Source of the DNA: an uncultured Duncaniella sp.
Lineage (GTDB): Bacteria > Bacteroidota > Bacteroidia > Bacteroidales > Muribaculaceae
Direction: 5' to 3'
DNA length: 9,147 nt
Assembly (NCBI GenBank): GCA_910578615.1
Contig: CAJTRI010000021.1
Span: 27,287 to 36,433 of the forward strand
Position 1 is the first letter of the stretch. Each line of letters begins with the position of its first letter. Below the pieces are notes generated by a model. That model was not told the origin of the DNA. It ran no database searches and worked only from the letters and a program-made list of their open reading frames with translations. The translations under genes and the position numbers were made by a program. Positions 1 to 5,948 of this stretch are shown in pieces.

Positions 1-1767
1 CTTGCTGGCAATATCTTCACCAATGTTTCAGCCGGTCTGGGCAACTCTGTTTCCACCTTCCCCGACTATCCTGCCGACATGCGTCCGCCCCAGGGATCGC
101 TCAGCGGCGTGTCCGCATTCCAGGCAAGCGTAGGCAAAGGTGTGCACACCCCCGGCGACCAGTGCGATGTGCTTGTCGCAATGAACCCCGCCGCCCTCAA
201 ACGCGGATACAAAATCCTTAAGCCCGGAGGCGTGATCATCGTTGACATCGACTCCTTCAACGAATCAGGACTTAAGAAAGCTCAGTTCGAGACTGAAGAC
301 CCCTTCAAAGAGCTCGGCATAAACGCACAGGTGATCGAGGCTCCTGTCACATCAATGACAAAAGCCGCACTCGCCGACAGCGAAATGGATGTGAAATCGG
401 TACTCAAATGCCGCAACATCTTCGCTCTCGGACTCGTATGCTGGCTCTTCGACCGTCCCCTCGAAGGCGCGCTCAAACTGCTTAAGAATAAGTTTGCCAA
501 GAAACCGGCTGTATACGAGGCCAACTCCAAGGTGATACAGGCCGGATACGACTACGGTCACAACATACACGCTTCGGTATCGACATTCCGTATCGAGACC
601 GAGGACATCCGTCCGGGTGTCTACACCGACATCAACGGCAACACCGCCACAGCATGGGGCTTCATCCTGGCTTCCGAGAAGGCAGGACGCCCACTCTTCC
701 TCGGCTCCTACCCCATCACACCTGCCACCGACATCCTCCACGAACTGGCAAAGCGCAAAGACCTCGGAGTCAAAGCATGCCAGATGGAAGATGAAATCGC
801 AGGCGTATGCTCAGCTATAGGCGCATCCTTCGCAGGCAATCTTGCAGTGACCTCCACATCCGGTCCCGGACTCGCGCTCAAGAGCGAGGGTATCGGACTT
901 GCCGTAATGGCAGAGCTCCCCTTGGTAATCGTCGACGTTCAGCGCGGCGGACCCTCCACCGGACTCCCCACCAAGACAGAGCAGACCGATCTCATGCAGG
1001 CACTCTACGGACGCAACGGCGAATCGCCGCTCGTAGTGGTAGCTCCGGTATCGCCCACCGACTGCTTCACAATGGCATTCGAGTCATCACGCATAGCCAT
1101 CGAGCATATGACCCCTGTGATTCTGCTCACCGACGCTTTCATCGGTAACGGCTCTTCTGCATGGCGAATCCCCGAGACCGAGGACTATCCAGAAATCCGT
1201 GTCCCCTACGTGCCTGAGGACAAGAAGGCCGCATGGCGTCCCTACCACCGCGATCCCGAGACACTCAGCCGCTACTGGGCAATCCCCGGCACCGAAGGGC
1301 TGCAACACCGCCTCGGAGGTCTCGAAAAGGATTCCGAGACAGGAGCAATATCCACCGATCCCGTCAACCACGAGAAGATGGTGGAGCTGCGCCAAGAGAA
1401 GATAGCACGCATAGCCAACGATATCCCCGAGCAGGAAGTGCTGTGCGACGTTGATGCCGACACACTCCTCATCGGATGGGGCGGCACCTACGGACACATC
1501 TACTCGGCAGCCGAAGAGCTCAACGCGGCAGGCAAGCGTGTGGCATTCACCCAGTTCCGCTACATCAATCCGCTTCCCAAGAACACTGCCGAAATCCTGA
1601 GCCGCTACAAGACAATCATCGTGGCAGAACTCAACACAGGCATGTTCGCCGACTATCTCCAATCCAAATTCCCCAACCTCGATATCCGACGCATCAACAA
1701 GATACAGGGTCAGCCTTTCCTCGCTCAGGAAATCGTTGACGGTGTAAACAAAATCATGGAGGGCTAA
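1..1767 (+). CDS. korA: 2-oxoglutarate:ferredoxin oxidoreductase, alpha subunit with fused gamma domain (5' truncated by window)
   Basis: Catalyses, together with KorB, the CoA-dependent oxidative decarboxylation of 2-oxoglutarate (or a related 2-oxoacid) to succinyl-CoA with reduction of ferredoxin; reversible and cytosolic, part of the partial TCA cycle of anaerobes. The frame is open from base 1, so the real start lies upstream; the ATG at 79 is internal because conserved gamma-domain sequence (LAGNIFTNVSAGLGN) precedes it. 588 residues are visible. About residues 1-180 are the gamma (POR) domain fused to the N-terminus; roughly 25-35 N-terminal residues with the usual GDSGDGM-type motif are probably missing. 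From about residue 210 follows the alpha pyrimidine-binding domain, with YPITP at 237-241, then the EDEIAG and TSTSGPG segments and the QRGGPSTGLPT motif typical of the family, and a C-terminal transketolase-like domain ending near KIMEG. Stop TAA is at 1765-1767, 5 nt before korB. Substrate specificity (2-oxoglutarate versus another 2-oxoacid) is inferred from family resemblance and gene pairing. Confidence 0.93.
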   Translation, partial: LAGNIFTNVSAGLGNSVSTFPDYPADMRPPQGSLSGVSAFQASVGKGVHTPGDQCDVLVAMNPAALKRGYKILKPGGVIIVDIDSFNESGLKKAQFETEDPFKELGINAQVIEAPVTSMTKAALADSEMDVKSVLKCRNIFALGLVCWLFDRPLEGALKLLKNKFAKKPAVYEANSKVIQAGYDYGHNIHASVSTFRIETEDIRPGVYTDINGNTATAWGFILASEKAGRPLFLGSYPITPATDILHELAKRKDLGVKACQMEDEIAGVCSAIGASFAGNLAVTSTSGPGLALKSEGIGLAVMAELPLVIVDVQRGGPSTGLPTKTEQTDLMQALYGRNGESPLVVVAPVSPTDCFTMAFESSRIAIEHMTPVILLTDAFIGNGSSAWRIPETEDYPEIRVPYVPEDKKAAWRPYHRDPETLSRYWAIPGTEGLQHRLGGLEKDSETGAISTDPVNHEKMVELRQEKIARIANDIPEQEVLCDVDADTLLIGWGGTYGHIYSAAEELNAAGKRVAFTQFRYINPLPKNTAEILSRYKTIIVAELNTGMFADYLQSKFPNLDIRRINKIQGQPFLAQEIVDGVNKIMEG

Positions 1768-1772
1768 CAATC

Positions 1773-2786
1773 ATGGAAGACATCAAATTCACCCCCGCAA
1801 ACTATAAGAGTGACCAGGCTGTACGCTGGTGTCCCGGATGTGGCGACCACGCCATCCTCAACACGCTTCATAAAGCTATGGCAAGCATAGGAGTGCCGCC
1901 CCACAAGATGGCTGTAATATCCGGTATCGGATGCTCGTCACGACTCCCCTACTATATGAACACCTATGGCTTCCACACCATCCACGGACGTGCGGCAGCC
2001 ATCGCCACAGGCTTCAAGGTGGCTAATCCCGAGATGACCGTATGGCAGATCTCGGGCGACGGTGACGGTCTCGCCATCGGCGGCAACCATTTCATCCATG
2101 CCGTACGACGCAACATCGACATCAATATCCTTCTTTTCAACAACAAGATCTATGGTCTGACCAAGGGGCAGTACTCCCCGACAAGCGACCGTGGCTTCGT
2201 GTCGAAGTCATCACCCTACGGCACTACCGAGGATCCGTTCATCCCGGCAGAACTCGTGTTCGGAGCACGCGGCAACTTCTTTGCCCGCTCAATCGATGTG
2301 GAGCTTCAGGTCAACCAGGAAGTCCTCACAGCAGCCCAGCAGCACAAGGGCACATCGGTAGTCGAGATGCTCTGCAACTGCGTGATATGGAACCACGGCA
2401 TACACGACTTCATCACCGACCGTGAAAACCGTGCCGAACGCACCATCCACCTCGTGCATGGCGAGAAGATGCTCTTCGGCAAGGAGAAGAACAAAGGTCT
2501 GGTGCGCGACGGATTCCTGCTCAAAGCTGTCGAGATCGGCAAGGACGGATACACCATTGATGACGTGCTCGTTCACGATGCCCACACCAAGAGCAACTTC
2601 CTCCATCAGCAGCTCGCAATGATGGACGGTCACGAGCTCCCTCTCGCTATCGGCATCATCCGCGACGTCGAAGGCCTCACCTACAACGATGAGATCGACA
2701 AGCAGGTCGAGACAGTACGCGCAAAGAAAGGCTTCGCCACACTCCGCGACATGGTACTCGCCGGCGAGACATGGACTGTGGAATAA
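1773..2786 (+). CDS. korB: 2-oxoglutarate:ferredoxin oxidoreductase, beta (thiamine diphosphate-binding) subunit
   Basis: Beta subunit of the same enzyme; it carries the thiamine diphosphate pyrophosphate/Mg2+ site and the proximal [4Fe-4S] cluster that passes electrons to ferredoxin. 337 residues, the usual length. CPGCGDH at 20-26 supplies two cluster cysteines (C20, C23), GIGCSS at 51-56 a third (C54), and the LCNCV stretch near 200-204 the fourth (C203 by family alignment). GDGDGLAIG begins at 95 and is followed by NN at 123-124 and IYGLTKGQ at 126-133, the classical GDG...NN ThDP-binding motif. The start ATG lies 5 nt after the korA stop; a GGAGGG sequence at 1758-1763 within the last korA codons is suitably spaced as a Shine-Dalgarno-like site, although such sites matter less in Bacteroidetes. 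The gene is translationally linked to korA and followed by hairpins that end the operon. Confidence 0.95.
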   Translation: MEDIKFTPANYKSDQAVRWCPGCGDHAILNTLHKAMASIGVPPHKMAVISGIGCSSRLPYYMNTYGFHTIHGRAAAIATGFKVANPEMTVWQISGDGDGLAIGGNHFIHAVRRNIDINILLFNNKIYGLTKGQYSPTSDRGFVSKSSPYGTTEDPFIPAELVFGARGNFFARSIDVELQVNQEVLTAAQQHKGTSVVEMLCNCVIWNHGIHDFITDRENRAERTIHLVHGEKMLFGKEKNKGLVRDGFLLKAVEIGKDGYTIDDVLVHDAHTKSNFLHQQLAMMDGHELPLAIGIIRDVEGLTYNDEIDKQVETVRAKKGFATLRDMVLAGETWTVE

Positions 2787-2799
2787 CACCACAGCATGC

Positions 2800-2823
2800 A
2801 TGGATTTAAATCATTAAATCCAT
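2800..2823 (+). repeat. Perfect 10-bp hairpin just after korB
   Basis: ATGGATTTAA (2800-2809) and TTAAATCCAT (2814-2823) are perfect inverted complements around a 4-nt ATCA loop. It begins 14 nt after the korB stop and has no T-tract, so by itself it is not an intrinsic terminator. It may protect the korAB mRNA 3' end after processing or form part of a tandem hairpin with the terminator just downstream. Role inferred. Confidence 0.6.
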
Positions 2824-2840
2824 CCCGCCAATAACACATA

Positions 2841-2881
2841 ATCCACTAACCCCTTCCCGAAGGATGTTAGTGGATTTTTTT
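2841..2881 (+). terminator. Rho-independent terminator of korAB
   Basis: ATCCACTAAC (2841-2850) pairs perfectly with GTTAGTGGAT (2866-2875); an inner CCTT/AAGG stem (2852-2855 with 2860-2863) closes on a CCCG loop. The stem is followed at once by a run of T (2875-2881). This is a textbook intrinsic terminator placed 55 nt after the korB stop, ending the korAB transcript before the convergent ndk/M23 unit. Confidence 0.88.
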
Positions 2882-2927
2882 GTAGGGCGGGACGTATCCC
2901 CGCCGATGGCACGAACCGCTGAGACAC

Positions 2928-2974
2928 AAAAAAACAGATAAGGGTCCGCTCCTGATGGCGCGGACCCTTATCTG
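2928..2974 (-). terminator. Rho-independent terminator of the ndk / M23 peptidase unit
   Basis: A 15-bp perfect inverted repeat (2935-2949 with 2960-2974) encloses a 10-nt loop. On the minus strand it is followed by seven T (plus-strand A at 2928-2934). It starts 26 nt beyond the stop of the M23 peptidase gene. The minus-strand T-tract and gene direction make it the terminator of that gene; on the plus strand it lacks a T-tail. Confidence 0.88.
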
Positions 2975-3000
2975 CATAATCCAGCAAGGACTATGCAATA

Positions 3001-3807
3001 TTATTTTTTACGCTTCTTTGTGGATGCGTAACGTTTCTTTGTGGTAGTTTTCTTCTTTGCCGGAGCATATGTCTGCGACTTGTTGTAAGTCTTTTTGTCA
3101 AAGGCGAACTCATCCTTGTGAGGCACACCGTTTTCAAAGTCGATTATCGCAGCAGGATTGATGGCTATACCCATGAAGCGGGTCTCGAAATGAAGATGTG
3201 GACCTGTGCTGCGTCCGGTATTGCCTCCGAGAGCTATAGGATCGCCGGCTTTCACCACCTGGTCGGGCTTCACAAGGAAACGGCTCAGGTGACCATACAC
3301 TGTCTCCAGACCATTAGGGTGACGCATCACCACATAATATCCGTAACCTTTTCTCTCATATTTGGTCATGCGAACCTTTCCGGAGAAAGCGGCGCGCACA
3401 GTGTCGCCCACATGCAGCCCGAGGTCAATACCCTTGTGCATACGGCGGAAACGACGCCGATAGCCATAATTGGATGTCACACGCCCCATGATAGGAGCAC
3501 AATACTCCGACACATCGATAATCTTATGGTCGGGCACCATGGCATTGCCATAGGCATTCACGTTATCGGAGTTCCAGAATTCGCCGAATATTTCGCTCTC
3601 CATATCCATCTCCTCACGCTCCTTCACATGATTGAGAAGAATGTCATTGTTCTCGATCTTGAAGGGATTGACTGTAGGATTCTGACGCGCTATCAGGGCA
3701 TTGTGCTGGGTGGCATGTGATTCAGGGAGCCTGCGCTGCGCCTGTGCCACCATTCCGGTCATCGCTATAAGTGCTGTGGAAAGTAATATCTTTAGATTGA
3801 AGGTCAT
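3001..3807 (-). CDS. Secreted M23-family (LytM/lysostaphin-like) metallopeptidase
   Basis: Predicted zinc endopeptidase that cuts peptide cross-bridges of peptidoglycan, or a LytM-type factor controlling such cleavage; exported to the periplasm. 268 residues. An N-terminal signal peptide (about residues 1-24, ending AQAQ) precedes a spacer of about 75 residues with no recognised domain. The M23 domain spans about 104-225. The zinc/catalytic set is intact: H124 and D128 in HKGIDLG, H173 in YGHLS, H204 and H206 in GPHLHFE. GNTGRSTG (195-202) just before the last motif is typical. All ligands being present argues for an active enzyme rather than a degenerate LytM regulator. The C-terminus (about 250-268) is a low-complexity Lys/Thr/Arg tail that could bind anionic wall polymer or membrane (inference). 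It lies 97 nt downstream of ndk on the same strand with no clear promoter in the gap, so it is probably co-transcribed, and ends before a strong terminator. Confidence 0.9.
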   Translation of the reverse strand: MTFNLKILLSTALIAMTGMVAQAQRRLPESHATQHNALIARQNPTVNPFKIENNDILLNHVKEREEMDMESEIFGEFWNSDNVNAYGNAMVPDHKIIDVSEYCAPIMGRVTSNYGYRRRFRRMHKGIDLGLHVGDTVRAAFSGKVRMTKYERKGYGYYVVMRHPNGLETVYGHLSRFLVKPDQVVKAGDPIALGGNTGRSTGPHLHFETRFMGIAINPAAIIDFENGVPHKDEFAFDKKTYNKSQTYAPAKKKTTTKKRYASTKKRKK

Positions 3808-3903
3808 ACTGCTTAAAGAGGATGAGATTAATGATGAGGATTGAGTTAATATCTTGCTTTCTGTTTTATCGGGTATTCCTTATAGTCTATTATTTCTGCG
3901 GTG

Positions 3904-4371
3904 TCAGTCCTTGAGTTCGGAGTCGGCGTTGATGAATCTGATAGCGTCGGGGGTATAGTCAAACAGCTCGTCGGGGCTGAAGAATCTTTTTATCTCCACC
4001 TCGGCATCCTCGACTGAGGATGATGCATGGATGATGTTCTCCTGATTTGACATAGAGAAATCGCCGCGTATCGAGCCCGGAGCCGCTGTCCTGCCGTTGG
4101 TGTCTCCGGTCATTGAGCGGACCACCCTGATAGCATCCACTCCTTTAAGACACATCACTATCACCGGAGAGGCTGTCATGGATGCGACTATCGAAGGGAA
4201 GAACGGACGGTCAACGAGATGAGCGTAATGCTCGCGCAGAATCTCGGGAGAGAGTTGCATCATCTTCATGCCTGTGATGGCAAGCCCTTTGGCTTCAAAG
4301 CGGGCAAGCACAGTGCCTACCAATCCGCGTTCCACTGCGGAGGGCTTGAAGATGATCAGAGTCTGTTGCAT
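3904..4371 (-). CDS. ndk: Nucleoside-diphosphate kinase
   Basis: Transfers the gamma phosphate of ATP to other nucleoside diphosphates through a phosphohistidine intermediate, balancing cytosolic NTP and dNTP pools. 155 residues, close to the family norm of about 140-155. The full active-site set is present at a constant offset of -3 from human NM23 numbering: K9, Y49, F57, R85, T91, R102, N112 and the phosphorylated H115 in NIIHASSS. The N-terminal TLIIFKP strand and the R(V)VRSMTG and PGSIRGDF segments are typical. The start ATG follows an A/T-rich leader and a good Bacteroidetes-type promoter about 50-85 nt upstream; no better start lies upstream. It is the promoter-proximal gene of a likely two-gene unit with the M23 peptidase. 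Confidence 0.96.
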   Translation of the reverse strand: MQQTLIIFKPSAVERGLVGTVLARFEAKGLAITGMKMMQLSPEILREHYAHLVDRPFFPSIVASMTASPVIVMCLKGVDAIRVVRSMTGDTNGRTAAPGSIRGDFSMSNQENIIHASSSVEDAEVEIKRFFSPDELFDYTPDAIRFINADSELKD

Positions 4372-4423
4372 CGTTGAATTATGATGGTTTAACGTTCGTT
4401 TAGATTTTAATTTCTTACGATTT

Positions 4424-4455
4424 CAAATTTAGTCATTTTGAGCATATTACACAAA
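4424..4455 (-). promoter_or_regulatory. Bacteroidetes-type promoter of ndk
   Basis: On the minus strand, TTTG (4452-4455) is followed after 20 nt by TAAATTTG (4424-4431), an exact match to the Bacteroidetes primary-sigma consensus of a -33 TTTG and a -7 TAnnTTTG. Transcription should begin near 4416-4418, giving a leader of roughly 45 nt to the ndk ATG. No other minus-strand site in this region has both elements at correct spacing. Confidence 0.8.
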
Positions 4456-4647
4456 TCATATTCGGCATAATATCCCATGCTTTATAAACATCAATAAAAC
4501 GCGCAGACATAACACACTAATCTATCGACAATTAAACATAGATGCAAAAATAACCTAAAAAATCAAAACCCAATTTTACAATACGCCCAATATGTAAATT
4601 TATGCAAAATATTGTATTTAAACACTATTTACATTTAACATTTAGAT

Positions 4648-4686
4648 ACTAATCCTGCCTCTGCAAAAACCTACGGCAGAATTAGT
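4648..4686. repeat. Imperfect 12-bp inverted repeat in the intergenic region
   Basis: ACTAATCCTGCC (4648-4659) and GGCAGAATTAGT (4675-4686) are complementary except for one position, with a 15-nt loop between them. On the plus strand it is followed after GTGG by five T, so it could be the terminator of a short plus-strand transcript or a dyad operator. No T-tract follows it on the minus strand. Function not determinable from sequence alone. Confidence 0.55.
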
Positions 4687-4851
4687 GTGGTTTTTACACT
4701 TTTTCGCTTTTTAATATGCTTTACAACTTAAGGTTATTCAAGAAAAAATATCTGATTTTTGAAGCAAATCACGATTTTAACTTAAAATCCATTGGCTTTT
4801 TAAGAGTTATAGAGAATTATTTGCCTCAATTGAGTTAATGTGTGTTAAAAA

Positions 4852-4882
4852 TTTGGGGGGGGTAATTTTGGTCGTACATTTG
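4852..4882 (+). promoter_or_regulatory. Bacteroidetes-type promoter with a G8 tract in its spacer
   Basis: TTTG (4852-4855) and TACATTTG (4875-4882) match the -33 and -7 elements exactly, with a 19-nt spacer. The predicted start is near 4889, leaving an A/T-rich leader of about 80 nt before the ATG at 4971. Eight consecutive G (4855-4862) begin in the last base of the -33 element and run into the spacer, so a gain or loss of G would change spacer length and possibly promoter strength. Confidence 0.75.
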
Positions 4883-4970
4883 CGAAAAAAGGAAATATAG
4901 TGCACTCTCTCCCTTAATAAATACAAACTAATACCAATCCATTTACATCAATCATTTAATCACTGACTTT

Positions 4971-5852
4971 ATGAAGAAACTTCTACTCCTTATCGCGATG
5001 ACACTCTACATCGCACCCTCCCTCCTCGCAGCTGTCAACGATATTAAAATCGATCTTCTTGAAATCACTCGTGAATCAGTATCTTCTACTGATATAGAAC
5101 GAGATCTGTTAGGTTCTATAACAGCAACAGCAACATATGACCCCAGCACCAAGGTGTATACAATACATAAATTCTTAGGCTACAAAGATGCTGATGGTAA
5201 AGATATGGTACTTAAATTCACTATAAATGAAGATGCACCTGTCACTTCCAATATAAACGGCATCGATAAAGATGCATATGGATTCACAGTATACGATCAG
5301 GAGCCATACTATTATCCTAATGCAAATTCCTTTAGAACAAAAGTCAAGTTACCATTACCTGAAAATCCAAATGGAGGAACAGATATGTCAACAACTGATT
5401 TTGAACCACATATGAGTCAAGTCTTTATAGGAGAGGATTATGAGTGTAAACTCTATGGTCCAATGCTGTGGCTATCGCACAATCCATCAAGTGGGGCTTC
5501 AGTCCCAAGACGATCTTTTGTTTTCAAAAATGAAAATGGCTCGTACACTGTCTATATTGAATTAGATTGCCCAATTTACCGTAAACTTGTTGATTCAGAA
5601 GCATGGCCCGAAAATCTTTATCAGGAACCAGATCAAGGTCAAAGTGGTAATCATGCATATAACCTTGTGTTCACCGTTGATCCAGCTAATCTGCCGGAAC
5701 CTGGAGAAACAGCAATTGAGAACATCAATATTGACATGAATGATGGACCCTGCGAATATTTCAATCTTCAAGGCATTAAGATTGACAATCCCACAAACGG
5801 TCTATTTATCCGTCGTCAAGGAAATAAGGTTACCAAAGTTGTTATTAAGTAA
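4971..5852 (+). CDS. Secreted protein of unknown function with a C-terminal NLQG/RRQG tail
   Basis: I do not recognise the body of this 293-residue protein. A signal peptide is clear (MKK, hydrophobic stretch to LLAA, cleavage about residue 20-21). Residues 22-250 look beta-rich, with alternating hydrophobic strands such as TATATYDPSTKVYTIHKFL (51-69) and RSFVFKNENGSYTVYIELD (181-199), consistent with an extracytoplasmic beta-sandwich or barrel-like fold (inference). The last 32 residues carry EYFNLQGIKI...GLFIRRQGNK...VVIK, the same tail as the next protein and reminiscent of, but shorter than, type IX secretion sorting domains. The first 70 nt are about 51% GC whereas the following 60 nt are about 30%. 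It is driven by the promoter at 4852-4882, and is possibly cotranscribed with the hydrolase 96 nt downstream. Start choice is supported by the signal peptide and promoter distance. Confidence 0.85.
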   Translation: MKKLLLLIAMTLYIAPSLLAAVNDIKIDLLEITRESVSSTDIERDLLGSITATATYDPSTKVYTIHKFLGYKDADGKDMVLKFTINEDAPVTSNINGIDKDAYGFTVYDQEPYYYPNANSFRTKVKLPLPENPNGGTDMSTTDFEPHMSQVFIGEDYECKLYGPMLWLSHNPSSGASVPRRSFVFKNENGSYTVYIELDCPIYRKLVDSEAWPENLYQEPDQGQSGNHAYNLVFTVDPANLPEPGETAIENINIDMNDGPCEYFNLQGIKIDNPTNGLFIRRQGNKVTKVVIK

Positions 5853-5894
5853 GCATTAAACGCAATTTCCTTACATCGTTTAAACAAAATTAAT

Positions 5895-5934
5895 ATGACC
5901 ACGACGTGAATTCAATAATCATAGCCGTGGTCAT
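5895..5934 (+). repeat. 9-bp hairpin between the two secreted-protein genes
   Basis: ATGACCACG (5895-5903) and CGTGGTCAT (5926-5934) are perfect inverted complements around a 22-nt loop in the 96-nt gap between the two genes. The following TATTTG is only weakly T-rich, so it is a poor intrinsic terminator; it may attenuate expression, mark an mRNA processing site or serve as an operator. The 3' arm ends 14 nt before the downstream ATG, close enough to affect its translation. Confidence 0.5.
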
Positions 5935-5948
5935 TATTTGCAAAATCC

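Larger units (their letters stand above)
4372..4970. other. AT-rich divergent intergenic region
   Basis: Nearly 600 nt between divergently oriented ndk and the next plus-strand gene, without a credible ORF, tRNA or IS end. It holds the ndk promoter, an imperfect 12-bp inverted repeat (4648-4686), a short AGTGT/ACACT hairpin with T-rich flanks (4684-4700), and the plus-strand promoter with a G8 spacer tract (4852-4882). The stretch 4456-4647 is very A/T-rich with no clear element; 4700-4850 likewise. The length exceeds what two promoters need, so an unannotated small RNA or regulator-binding sites are possible. Confidence 0.7.

Noticed and set aside
79..1767. KorA starting at the ATG at 79
   Set aside because: The frame is open to base 1 and encodes conserved gamma-domain sequence upstream, so this Met is internal and the true start is outside the window.
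1087..1770. 227-residue minus-strand open frame opposite korA (also similar ones at 352-741 and 2289-2801)
   Set aside because: These are shadows of the GC-rich korAB codons, with no independent coding signal.
3118..3720. 200-residue plus-strand open frame opposite the M23 peptidase gene
   Set aside because: It is antisense to a gene with a signal peptide and all catalytic motifs, and is rich in His/Ile in a way expected of a shadow frame; no promoter or family motif seen.
4545..4552. Second minus-strand -7-like element TATTTTTG upstream of ndk
   Set aside because: No TTTG lies at the required distance upstream, only a weak ATTG at 18 nt; the element at 4424-4431 has both parts and a sensible leader length.
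4684..4700. AGTGT/ACACT hairpin with T-run as a stand-alone terminator
   Set aside because: The stem is only 5 bp and AT-rich, and it overlaps the larger dyad; kept only as part of that finding.
4372..4970. CRISPR array, tRNA or insertion-sequence remnant in the long intergenic region
   Set aside because: No regularly spaced repeats, cloverleaf, terminal inverted repeats with target duplication or transposase fragment could be found.
5933..5940. Separate promoter directly upstream of the hydrolase gene (ATTATTTG)
   Set aside because: It lacks the TA of the TAnnTTTG consensus and would leave almost no leader before the ATG at 5949.
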